Assembly: GCA_030340625.1 (NCBI GenBank)
Contig: JAOPHQ010005463.1
Coordinates: forward strand, 1-64,000
Length of the DNA: 64,000 nucleotides
Source: Merluccius polli
Taxonomy: Eukaryota; Chordata; Actinopteri; Gadiformes; Merlucciidae
Reading direction: 5' to 3'
Part shown: one piece after another, positions 34,616 to 45,349 of the stretch
Position numbering within the stretch: the stretch's first letter is position 1
Layout: each line of letters begins with the position of its first letter
The notes under the pieces: generated by a model
Told to the model about the DNA's origin: nothing
The model's input: only the letters and a program-made list of their open reading frames with translations
Database searches by the model: none
Program-made: the position numbers and the translations under genes

Positions 34616-35407
34616 TTAGCAGAGCAGCAGCAGCTCGTCATCACTGCTCTCCGTCTTGTTGCCGCCGGCCTCCAGACAGGCGTCTGGGATCTGGGCCGTG
34701 TGCACCATCCCACAGTGTTCACACGGACCATCACCGTGGTAACCGTCACCGTGGTAACTGTCACCATAGTAACCATCCCCGCGGGTGATGGCGGCGGGCG
34801 CGGCCCGAGGCCAGGGAAGAGGGGGAAGAGTCCGGGATGAGGAGCTCCACGTCTTCCTCCTCCTCCTCCTCCTCTTCCTCCTCCTCCTCTCTCCTGAGGG
34901 GGCTGTGGTGGGGGAGGAGCAGCGAGAGGAGGCGCAGGCCGCGGGCCAGCCGGCCCAAGGCCGAGCGCTGGGGCTGGGGAGGGAGCGGGGGAGGAGGAGG
35001 GGGAAGGGGGGGAGGAGGGGGGGTCTCTGTCACCACGGACACGATGGCCTCCACGGCGCTGGGGGGGGGAGCCTTCTGGGGGAGGAGAGAGAGTGCTCCT
35101 CCCTCAGCTCCAGCGGGGGAAGGGGGAGAGGGCTCTTCAGCGTGGGACACACTCCCCTCCTGGGGGGGGTGGGGGGGGTCAGCCGACACCAGGGGCAGAG
35201 ACCCTGACTGCCGCGACCGTGACGACCAGAAGAGGCCACGCCACAGGTTGCTATGGCGACTGGAGGAGGGGAGGCGCAGGGAGGTGAAGCCAAGCTGGGA
35301 GCGAACGGCCAGACGCAGGTTCTCCAACACAGACGCCTAGCAACAACACACATAACATATATTATATTAGAATTTGACCTGGGTCCCAGAGTAGACAGGG
35401 AAGTCTT

Positions 35408-35446
<39 letters not shown>

Positions 35447-38400
35447 TATGATATATTATATTATAATTTTACCTGAGTCCCGGAGCAGACAGGGAAGTCT
35501 TCTACAGGTGGAATGAGTCCCTGAGCGATCAGCTGACCATAGGAGGGTGGAGCCTCCCTCCTCAGTAGCTCCGCTTCCACGCGGGACAGCTGCGTTTCAA
35601 ACGACCTGTCAACCAATCACACGTCAGTCTGGATGGGGGGGGGGGGGGGGGGGGGGGGGGGCGTGTGAAGTGTGCGTGTGTACGTATGTGCATGCATGTG
35701 CGTGTGTGCGTGTGTGTACCTGCGTTCGAACATGCGCAGGGAGTAAAGCTTGCAGGTACACCCCAGGGCGATGACGAGCAGCAGACCGCAGATCAGGCTG
35801 CCGATGACGGCGGCGGTGATGACGCGCGTGGGGACGACGACGGGGCAGCTCTCCTCGTCGCTGCCGTCCCCGCAGTCGTCCTGGGCGTCACACACCCACG
35901 ACTCAAACACACAGCGGTTGTTCTGCAACACACACACACACACACATACTTACTGATCAGACAGAGAGCGAGCGAGAGATTACACATTACATTCACACAT
36001 CAGGGATGTGTGGATAATATACAATAATGTATTAGTAAATATAATAGTATAGTTTCTATATTATAGCATATACCGGACACCTATAACACTCAGACATTCA
36101 AAGCTGCAGGAGGTAGGAATCGAGAGAGAGAGAGACAGAGAGAGAGAGAGACACAGAGAGACAGAGAGTGAGAGAGAAAGTTCACCTTGCAGTGAAAGTT
36201 TCCAGGCTGACAGAAGTAGCAGTTCTTCTCGTCAGAGCCGTTTGGACAGCGGTTCTGGTAGTTGCAGCGGTCTGAGCGTGGGTAGCACGCCCCGTTACGG
36301 GAACACGGAAACTCTTCCTCCTGACACGACGAGCAGTTGACTTCGTCCCGGCCGTTGGGGCAGTGCCAGTAGCCATCACAGCGCTGCTGCTCGGTGTAGC
36401 AACCCCAGTTCCCCCCACAGGGAACCTCCCAGGGCAGGCAGAACCCTTCCACCTGTAGGAGACACACACCGTGTTACCATGGATACCATGTTAGTAACCC
36501 CGTCCTCAGTTCCCCCAGCAGGGCACGGGACATACACCATGTTACTATGTTTGGGTCAGAGGTCAGGGGTCAAGGGAACAAACCTGGTACGTAGCATTGA
36601 AGCCTCTCGCAGCGTTGATCTTGTCAGCGTAGAAGTGGACCCGGAGCCGGCCGGAGGACGACACCACGGCCACCGGGGCGCGGGAGTCGAAGGCTGTCAG
36701 AACCCGCAGGAGACGCCGAGGGTTTTCCTGCAGCCCGTCGTACACCTTGACGTAGTCCCCGTACCCGGTCCCGTCCAGCTTGAAGTCTGTGAAGCGCAGC
36801 ACCACCTGGACCCACACAAGATTTTTTTCCCCAAGGTTTACGTTTCGTTGTCTTTGGCGACACCTATGGCGATAAGCGGTAATTGCAGGTGTGTCGCCAC
36901 CGACAACCAGGCTCAAAGCGACAAATAGGCTCAATCACCATAGTGTTACCTCATTATGCGGTAGATAGTGACTTAACAGACATTTATTTACATGAAAATC
37001 TATCTTTAAAATAAAAATCTATAATCTAAATTATTGCTTTAATAACCGCCACCTTAATAACCACACCACCTTAATAACCGCCACCTTAATAACCGCCACC
37101 TTAAAAGGGATAGTTGTGATTTTTTTGAAGTGGGGTTGTATGAGGTACTTATCTAGAGTCAGTGTATTACCTACAGTAGAAGGCGTCAGGGGGGTCCCCC
37201 AAGTCGACAGCTGTACCGGCACAGACGCTAAGCAAAGTACTGCTGTGAACGGGGCCAGCAGCAAAACTTATTTTAGCCGCCTAAAAAAAGGCCCACCGCC
37301 TTAATAACTAAACAGCACAATCTACCTTTCTAAAGCAGTAGGACAGGTGACAGCCTACCTTTCTAAAGCAACAGGACAGGTGATAGCCTAAGCCTACATT
37401 TCTAAAGCAGTAGGACAGGTGATAGCCTAAGCCTACCTTTCTAAAGCAGTAGGACAGGTGATAGCCTACCTTTCTAAAGCAGTAGGACAGGTGACAGCCT
37501 ACCTTTCTTGTGTCACCAGTGTCGATGAGCCAGGTACAGTTGCTGCCAGGAGGGTAGAAGTCAGGGTAGTTTGGTGAGCTGAAGGAACCATAGAAGTTCT
37601 TCAAGCGCTCTCCACACGTTGGAACATCACAGTCTATCTCATCGCCCAGGTCCTACAACACAAAGGTTAGGTTAGAGTTAAGGTCCTACAACACATGGGT
37701 TAGGTTAGAGTTAAGGTCCTACAACACAAAGGTTAGGTTAGAGTTAAGGTCCTACAACACAAAGGTTAGGTTAGAGTTAAGGTCCTACAACACAAAGGTT
37801 AGGTTAGAGTTAAGGTCCTACAACACATGGGTTAGGTTAGAGTTAAGGTCCTACAACACAAAGGTTAGGTTAGAGTTAAGGTCCTACAACACAAAGGTTA
37901 GGGTAGAGTTAAGGTCCTACAACACAAAGGTTAGGTTAGAGTTAAGGTCCTACAACACAAAGGTTAGGTTAGAGTTAAGGTCCTACAACACAAAGGTTAG
38001 GTTAGAGTTAAGGTCCTACAACACAAAGGTTAGGTTAGAGTTAAGGTCCTACAACACAAAGGTTAGGTTAGAGTTAAGGTCCTACAACACAAAGGTTAGG
38101 TTAGAGTTAAGGCAACACATGGGTTAGGTTAGAGTTAAGGTCCTACAACACAGGTTAGGTTAGAGTTAAGGTCCTACAACACAAAGGTTAGGTTAGAGTT
38201 AAGGTCCTACAACACAAATGTTAGGTTAGAGTTAAGGTCCTACAACACCTGGGTTAGGTTAGAGTTAAGGTCCTACAACACATTGGTTAGGTTAGAGTTA
38301 AGGTCCTACAACACAAATGTTAGGTTAGAGTTAAGGTCCTACAACACAAAGGTTAGGTTAGAGTTAAGGTCCTACAACACAAATGTTAGGTTAGAGTTAA

Positions 38401-40875
38401 GGTCCTACAACACCTGGGTTAGGTTAGAGTTAAGGTCCTACAACACATTGGTTAGGTTAGAGTTAAGGTCCTACAACACATGGGTTAGGTTAGAGGTAAA
38501 GTGCTTTGAGTTTGTCACACCATAGATTAGGTTATTAACCACCCAGCCAAAGTACATAAAATCAGGTTTCAAAATCATGAAAAAATAAGCATTGTTCTCT
38601 GCTCTGAGGCGCTGGAGGTGCGGGGGGGGGGGGGGCCTCTCTCAACTGTCAAACATCTAACTGTCAACATAATAACTGTCAAACTCAGGATTAAGCGTGA
38701 CAAGCTGGGACACAAACGCGCTCTGGTTGTTAGGGGTGGGGCAATGCTAAAGGGGGATTGCGGTGCGTCATCAGGTGCTACTTAAAAATCCTGAATGCAA
38801 AAATGGTGAAAAACAGTCTAACTCTTAACTTACCCATCAGGTAATTTCAACATACATGGTTCTACAGTGTTTTCACATGTTTTCAGCAATGACTTTCTAA
38901 AGTGTTTAATGTGTTTAGAAACAAATCTCAAAATGTGCTTTACATGGAGTTTAAGGTCCTACAACACTTGGGTTAGGTTAGAGTTTAAGGTCCTACAACA
39001 CATGGGTTAGGTTAGAGTTTAAGGTCCTACAACACATGGGTTAGGTTAGAGTTTAAGGTCCTACAACACATGGGTTAGGCTGTGTTAGGCTCTGTTAGGG
39101 TTACGAATATGTTAGCCAGAAGGCTGTGTTAGCGTTAGCTGTGTCATAGGTTGGTGTGTGGTTATGTTTAGTCAGAGTTAAGGGTAGGGTTGATTACCTG
39201 ACAGTCGATGCTGCCGTCACATTTGAGGGACTGAGGCAGGCAGGTGTAAACGCGAGTGTAGCGGGACAGGCAGGGGAACTGGTTGTAGGCGCAGGGCTGG
39301 AAGGAGAAGGCTGCCGAGGGCTTGCTATGGACGCAGAGATCCTCGTCCGAGTTGTCTCCACACTCGTCCATAGAGTTACACCTCCACCACTCAGGAATAC
39401 ACTTCCCGTTAGAGCAGTGGAACTGGTCCACCTCACAACCAGGCTCCTCCGACCGCCCTGCCAGAGAGACACACAGGTTAATATTCACAAGATAACCTTA
39501 AGACTAACCCAGTGGTGGTTAACCCTTAATTCACACTAAAACTGTTGCATAATTTCACATGGGTCCGATTCACAACTCATTCTTCACTTCCATCACTATA
39601 TAAAATGCTCCATATACAGCCAAGATTTATTCAAGTCTATGATTTATGAAAGTACCGACTTCACCTCATTAAAACAGATTTATTGACTTTAACTTTCATT
39701 AAATTCTGGATGCACATTAAGACCAACAACACTTCAGCTATTTATTGATGTGGTTGTTGCATGCGAGCTTGGCAGAACCTCAATACATTTTGAATGAAAC
39801 TCTGAGAAATACAGTTGACAAGTGCAGCCAGGAAAAATAGAGACGACATCATAAAATACCATTATCAGAGCCTCGCGTCATGACGCGCGGGAGACGGACA
39901 GCTCAGGGAGGAGGAGGTGGGAACATCTCCCTAACAACTACTTGCACCCTTGGTGTGAATTAGAGGTTCTATACACGGGCTTACTAACTAGTTAACTAAC
40001 TAGTTAACTTACCAGTGATGTAGGACAGTCTGAAGCCCTTGGCAGCCAGACTGTGGTCTGAGTGGAAGTGAATCCAGACGTGGTCGAGGGAGGAGATGTA
40101 CGGAGCAGGAAGAGAGGAACCGCAGGCGCGGTATCCATCCAGGTTCTTGTAGCTACCGATGGACAACCAGTCCAGAGCACAGTGCTGAGACCCCTGCAAC
40201 TCAAAGTCCTGGAAACTACAGGAGGACCCGGGAGACAAGGAGACATGGGGACGAGACAAGGAGACATGGGGACGAGACAAGGAGACAAGGACAGGAGAGT
40301 TTAAGGATAGATGCGCAGGTGCAGGTGTGCGTGTACCTGATGGTGCAGGTGCGTGTGTACCTAAGGGTGCAGGTGTGTGTGTACCTGAGGGTGCGCGTAT
40401 GCGTGTAGCCAAGGGTGCAGGTGTGTGTGTGTACCTGATGGTGCGCGTATGTGTGTACCTGAGAGTGCAGGTGTGTGTGTACCTAAGGGTGCAGGTGTGT
40501 GTGTACCTGAGGATGTGTGTGTGTACCTGAAGGCGCAGGTGTGTGTACCTGAGGGTGCAGGTGTGTGTGTGTACCTGAGGGTGATGATGTCACCAGGCTT
40601 GCCTCTGATGTTCCAGCTACAGTTGAGTGTGGAGGGATACTGGAAGGGCCACCCAGGGCTGGTGATCACCCCACTGGAGGCACGAACCAGCTCTGCTACA
40701 TCCCCACATGCTAAAACATGACATTATTATTACTGCTATGTTATAACTTTATGTTATAAACTGTTATATTATGAACTACTATGAAATACCCACCATTGGA
40801 GATCCCAGACACATAGACGTTGTCGGTCCTCTGGGAGTCGGCGGTGCAACCTGGAAACAGAACATCTCAGTAGTG

Positions 40876-40954
<79 letters not shown>

Positions 40955-41343
40955 AGCTAAGATGCTCCCTGAAGCTTACAGGTATGCCAACTAAGACCCA
41001 TAACTGTTTATGGGGAAGATATGCAATGTAAACAGACACAACTATAATCTGAACGACAAAATACAATAACAAATAAAATACAGTTCATCTCTAAACGTTT
41101 AGAGATAAAGTAATTTGAGATACACTTTGAGAGACAGACTATAGATTACTAAGCAGTTACAGGTCCAAGACACAACAAAGCATTTGAATGTTAATGTGTC
41201 ATGTTTACAGTAATAATAATAACAATAATAATAACCATGACAACAATAATAATGATGATAATAATAATGTGCTTACCAGTGAAGAGGAGGAGGACACACA
41301 GCCATGTCTGCATGCTCCTACCAGGGGCCACCTTAAAGGCCAT
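34616..41343 (-). CDS. lrp12: LRP12-type receptor: CUB and LDL-receptor class A domains, one TM segment
   Basis: Eleven minus-strand exons: 41343-41277 (signal peptide, MQTWLCVLLLFTG), 40850-40794, 40710-40575 and 40215-40013 (CUB1), 39457-39198 (two LDLa, for example CSNGKCIPEWWRCNSMDECG), 37652-37503 and 36805-36584 (CUB2), 36452-36186 (two LDLa; CDGYWHCPNGRDEVNC), 35922-35720 (LDLa, then TM segment ITAAVIGSLICGLLLVIALG), 35605-35473, and 35336-34616. The tail begins SFETQLSRVEAELLRREAPP and ends SSDDELLLLC. LRP12 is a single-pass LDL-receptor relative with endocytosis-type motifs; its ligand is poorly defined. Introns 3, 5, 6 and 10 carry repeats copied from the exon edges. The last exon is 721 nt, one too many to keep the conserved tail in frame (see finding at G5 34821). 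Length is about 805 residues, close to the mammalian 859. Confidence 0.95.
35378..35510. repeat. Two-copy duplication of the lrp12 exon 10 end and donor
   Basis: 35378-35415 (ACCTGGGTCCCAGAGTAGAC plus AGGGAAGTCTTCTACAG) repeats the end of exon 10 and its donor at 35467-35508 (ACCTGAGTCCCGGAGCAGAC plus the same tail). They are separated by a (TA)n tract. Confidence 0.9.
35636..35720. repeat. G homopolymer and CGTGTGTG tract in lrp12 intron 9
   Basis: A run of more than 20 G bases at 35636-35660 followed by TGCGTGTGTACGTATGTGCA-like sequence up to the donor of exon 9. Confidence 0.9.
36845..37290. mobile_element. Foldback fragment and dispersed repeat in lrp12 intron 6
   Basis: 36855-36902 has inverted arms TGGCGACACCT and AGGTGTGTCGCCA around a short loop. 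37095-37290 (GATTTTTTTGAAGTGGGGTT, then GTATGAGGTACTTATCTAGA, then CAGTGTATTACCTACAGTAG) matches a type of interspersed repeat common in fish introns. Confidence 0.5.
37318..37515. repeat. 31-41-bp repeat carrying the lrp12 exon 6 donor
   Basis: About six units. On the minus strand each reads CTACTGCTTTAGAAAGGTAG. The real exon 6 ends ACAAGAAAG|gtaggc, so the AGAAAG|gtaggc boundary is repeated. Each unit also supplies CTGCTTTAG, a passable acceptor, before AAAG. Confidence 0.9.
37645..38510. repeat. 33-bp minisatellite carrying the lrp12 exon 6 acceptor
   Basis: About 26 units of AAGGTCCTACAACACAAAGG plus TTAGGTTAGAGTT. On the minus strand this is cctttgtgttgtag|GACCTTAA, and real exon 6 begins ttgtgttgtag|GACCTGGGCG at 37652. 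Four more units (with an extra T) occur at 38945-39080, across about 430 bp of unrelated sequence that includes a G-rich run near 38620. Confidence 0.95.
39540..40012. other. lrp12 intron 4, no repeat array
   Basis: Unique-looking AT-rich sequence. The only notable element is a perfect 14-bp palindrome CGCGTCATGACGCG at 39874-39887 in a small CpG-rich patch. Confidence 0.5.
40216..40574. repeat. About 24-bp repeat carrying the lrp12 exon 3 donor
   Basis: 40320-40574 has about 11 units of GTGTGTACCTGAGGGTGCAG. On the minus strand this is CACCCTCAGGTACACAC, and exon 3 ends ATCACCCTCAG|gtacac at 40575. A short GAGACATGGGGACGAGACAA repeat fills 40230-40290. Confidence 0.92.
40878..40955. repeat. 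(GT)n microsatellite
   Basis: About 37 GT units in lrp12 intron 1. Confidence 0.98.
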
Positions 41344-41930
41344 AACTAACACTTCCTAATGTCTCCCTTTACAGCATATATAGCAGATATATATATATAC
41401 TGTATATATATACTGCCCTAATATATTCAGCAGAACAAAACGTGTGTTAAAATACTAAACATGTCACCAGCTTCCTCTACTGTTAGGATCCTGACTAAAG
41501 TGACGCTTTCACATTATTTAACACAATGAGCATCCATGTAGCCGCTTAGCTTAGCCGTTAGCTCTGGGCTGTTTTCCTTTGTGCGGACAGTGAGGACGAC
41601 ATGTCAACACATGTCAACACATGTCTCTCCGGGTGTCCCTCCGGGTGTCCCGCCGGACCGGACGGGTAAAAGGAGACGTGTTGTTGAAAGGTCGGTTAAA
41701 GATGTCCAGTTAGCTCGCTGGCTAGCTGGAGCACAGCCGCTAAGCTAACCGTGAGCTAGCTACCGTGAAACATCTCGGATGAAACGGTCTCCTAACGTCT
41801 GGACGTGTCCGTCCGTCCTCACATCCGCATTATCGATCAGCTGATCGGATCAGACGATCAGGACTCATCCCTCCAGGTCCAAACACTACGGGTCCAGAAC
41901 CGCACGTCCTCCGCTAACAGCTGCTGCTGC
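41344..41930 (-). promoter_or_regulatory. Presumed lrp12 5' UTR and promoter
   Basis: 41580-41930 is richer in GC and CpG than its surroundings (for example GTCCCGCCGGACCGGACGGG) and lies just upstream of the lrp12 start. No core promoter motif was recognised. Confidence 0.4.
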
Positions 41931-41935
41931 CTTTG

Positions 41936-41991
41936 TTGTGTGTGTGTGTGTGAGAGAGTGTGTGTGTGTGAGTGAGAGTGTGTGTGTGCGT

Positions 41992-42038
<47 letters not shown>

Positions 42039-42212
42039 GTGTGTGTGTGGCTGTGTGTGTGTTTATATATATAGTGTATATCACTGTTATATCAATATAT
42101 ACATATGATATAATAGACACATCAACGTTATATGTTCTATATATATATATATTAGATTTGATATCAATATTATATCAATGTTCTAATATCTATCCATCAC
42201 TCTCTCTTAGAG

Positions 42213-42291
<79 letters not shown>

Positions 42292-42402
42292 TATAGATAT
42301 ATATATAGATATAGATATAGATATATATATATAGATATATATAGATATATACAGATATAGATATAGATATACCTGTATATATATAGATATATATATAGAT
42401 AT

Positions 42403-42445
<43 letters not shown>

Positions 42446-42450
42446 TAAGT
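41936..42450. repeat. Compound microsatellite (GT, GA, CA, TA, GATA)
   Basis: (GT)n/(GA)n at 41938-42062, (CA)n at 42212-42238, (TA)n at 42239-42290, then GATATA and a (GATA)n run at 42398-42445. Confidence 0.95.
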
Positions 42451-42481
42451 ACTAGATACCAGATCGACAGTACTAGATACT

Positions 42482-43055
42482 AGACAGTAATTTGCGTAAA
42501 TTACGTAAATAACGTAACTTACGTAAATTACGTAAATAACTTACGTAAATAAAGTACGTAAATTACGTAAATTGTGTAAATAACTTACGTAATTTGCGTA
42601 AGTTACGTTATTTACGTAATTTACGCAAATTACGTACGTTATTTACGTAATTTGCGTAAGTTACGTAACTTACGTAAATAACTTACGTAATTTGCGTAAA
42701 TTACGTAACTTACGTAACTTACGTAAATTACGTAAATAACTTACGTAATTTGCGTAAATTACGTAAGTTACGTAACTTGCGTAAATTACGTAAATAACTT
42801 ACGTAATTTGCGTAAGTTACGTTATTTACGTAATTTACGCAAATTACGTAAGTTATTTACACAATTTACGTAAATTGCGTAACTTACGTAAATTACGTAA
42901 ATAACTTACGTAATTTGCGTAAGTTACGTTATTAAGTTACGCAAATTACGTAATTTGCGTAACTTACGTTATTTACGTAAATTACGTAACTTACGCAAAT
43001 TACGTAAGTTATTTACACAATTTACGTAAATTGTGTAAATAACTTACGTAATTCG
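42482..43055. repeat. TTACGTAA palindrome array (about 32 sites)
   Basis: The block is almost wholly made of TTACGTAA joined by A/T spacers, with variants TTGCGTAA and TTACGCAA. I counted about 32 exact TTACGTAA copies. Every core is its own reverse complement, so the array reads nearly the same on both strands. TTACGTAA is also the consensus site of NFIL3/PAR-bZIP factors. It lies between the lrp12 promoter and the bop1 3' end. Confidence 0.9.
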
Positions 43056-43395
43056 CGCGTCTTTTCTGGTCCGTCGTCATGGAAACATGAAGCCCTGCCA
43101 GTGGTGCGGCGTTTGGACCAGAGTGAAAACAAACGAAACGACACATCACTGTATACCACCAGTATGTGTGAAAACACTCACTGTGGCTTTTTAAATTAAT
43201 TGTTATTTATTCATAGATTTATATCTGTTATTTTTCAGTTGTCTGACTATCAAACCAGACAATAAAATAAAGTTAAATGTTTTTCTTTTGCTGTATTCAT
43301 TCATGTTTTACAGAGGATTTAACCTGAACCAGGCTTTGCAACAATAATAATCACATCACATTCATGGGGGCATAGTATATACTAACTCCTAGTGT

Positions 43396-43479
<84 letters not shown>

Positions 43480-43600
43480 GTTATTTTTCAATAGACATAT
43501 TTTTTGTTTTTGTGTGAAAAAAGTGTGGGTGGTGGCAGTGGGGCTCATTGGGTGCTCAGCACCCCTAAAGCTCTGACCCTAGAATCGCCCCTGCTATAGA
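43056..43600. other. Spacer with (GT)n and dispersed-repeat end
   Basis: 43401-43476 is (GT)n. 43500-43600 (GGGGCTCATTGGGTGCTCAG, then CACCCCTAAAGCTCTGACCC) looks like the terminus of an interspersed element. No gene seen. Confidence 0.5.
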
Positions 43601-44440
43601 CGGTACTAGATACTAGACAGTACTACTAGATAGATAGTACTAGATACCAGATAGATAGTACTAGATACCAGATAGATAGTACTAGATACTAGACAGTACT
43701 ACTAGATAGACAGTACTAGATACCAGATAGATAGCAGATAGACAGTACTAGATACCAGATAGATAGTACTAGATACCAGATAGACAGTACTAGATAGATA
43801 GTACTAGATACCAGATAGACAGTACTAGATACCAGATAGATAGTACTAGATACCAGATAGACAGTACTAGATACCAGATAGATAGTACTAGATACCAGAT
43901 ATACAGTACTAGATACTATAGACAGTACTACTAGATAGATAGTACTAGATACCAGATAGACAGTACTAGATACTATAGACAGTACTACTAGATAGATAGT
44001 ACTAGATACCAGATAGATAGTACTAGATACCAGATAGACAGTACTAGATACTATAGACAGTACTACTAGATAGATAGTACTAGATACCAGATAGACAGTA
44101 CTAGATACTATAGACAGTACTACTAGATAGATAGTACTAGATACCAGATAGACAGTACTAGATACCAGATAGATAGTACTAGATACCAGATAGACAGTAC
44201 TAGATACTATAGACAGTACTACTAGATAGATAGTACTAGATACCAGATAGACAGTACTAGATACCAGATAGACAGTACTAGATACCAGATAGATAGTACT
44301 AGATACCAGATAGACAGTACTAGATACTATAGACAGTACTACTAGATAGATAGTACTAGATACCAGATAGACAGTACTAGATACTAGACAGTACTACTAG
44401 ATAGATAGTACTAGATACCAGACAGTACTAGATACTAGAC
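43600..44440. repeat. AGTACTAGATACCAGATAGA minisatellite
   Basis: About 40 units of 20-21 bp with a recurring longer unit (TACTATAGACAGTACTACTA). 44440-44660 downstream shows no gene. Confidence 0.95.
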
Positions 44441-44671
44441 GGTACTTTCGGTGGCTCTTGCACCATCAGACAGCTGTGGTGTGTGATCGCCATATGCTGT
44501 CGCTTATGAATCTGTTTACCCCCAATTTACCCTTACATCGAAACTGCATCGCACTGCTGCCCTCTGCTGGTGAGCATAGGCAGATCTCACTAGACCCCAC
44601 ATTATGTTAACAGAATGAGGTAGAACTGACAGTATGCAATACAAACCGGCACATCTTGAGAAAAATGTTGT

Positions 44672-44677
44672 TTTATT
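44672..44677 (-). terminator. Candidate bop1 poly(A) signal
   Basis: TTTATT on the plus strand (AATAAA on minus), about 385 bases after the bop1 stop and just beyond the 3' UTR array. Confidence 0.5.
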
Positions 44678-44714
44678 AAAAAGAGTACAGACAATACAAA
44701 TCAGATAACGGGCA

Positions 44715-45085
44715 TGGTTGCCGGGGGCGACTAGGTGAAGGGGCTGATGGTTACCAGAGGCGACTAGGTGAAGAGGTTGATGGTTGCCGGAGGCAACTAA
44801 GTGAAGAGGCTGATGGTTGCCGGGGGTGATGAGGTGAAAAGGCAGATGGTTGCCGGGGCGAAGAGATGAAGAGAATGATGGTTGCCGGGGGTGACTAGGT
44901 GAAGAGGCTGATGGTTGCCAGGGCCGACTAGGTGAAGAGGCAGATGGTTGCCAGGGCCCACTAAGGTGAAGAGGCAGATGGTTGCCAGGGCCCACTAAGG
45001 TGAAGAGGCAGATGGTTGCAGGGGGCGACGAGGGGAAGAGCCTGATGGTTGCCGGGGGTGACTAGGTGAAGAGCCTGATGGTTGC
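44715..45085. repeat. About 29-32-bp repeat containing the bop1 stop codon region
   Basis: About 11 units. On the minus strand each reads GGCAACCATCAGGCTCTTCA then CCTAGTCRCCCC. The bop1 coding end is GCA ACC ATC AGG CTC TTC ACC TAG (ATIRLFT stop) at 45064-45062, so the last codons and the stop are copied into the 3' UTR. Confidence 0.92.
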
Positions 45086-45293
45086 ATCGGCTCCACAGGA
45101 GAACAGCCAGGGTTGGGTGGGGTGAAAGGTCACGTCCAGAACCCCGAGGTCATGGGTCAAGGTGTGACCCCGAAGAACCTTGACAGGAACGATGAGGGGG
45201 TTCTGCAACAGGTCGCTGGGGGCAAGAGACATAGGCTTGTTTATTATTTAGAAGAGAGAGAGAGATATGCGTGTGTGTTTCCATCTTACTTGT

Positions 45294-45349
<56 letters not shown>

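Noticed and set aside
34785..35340. Plus-strand ORFs opposite the lrp12 last exon
   Set aside because: GC-rich shadow frames. The minus strand carries the recognised receptor tail.
36090..36180. GA/CT-rich tract read as part of lrp12
   Set aside because: It follows a good donor at 36185 and is simple GAGAGAGACA repeat in the intron.
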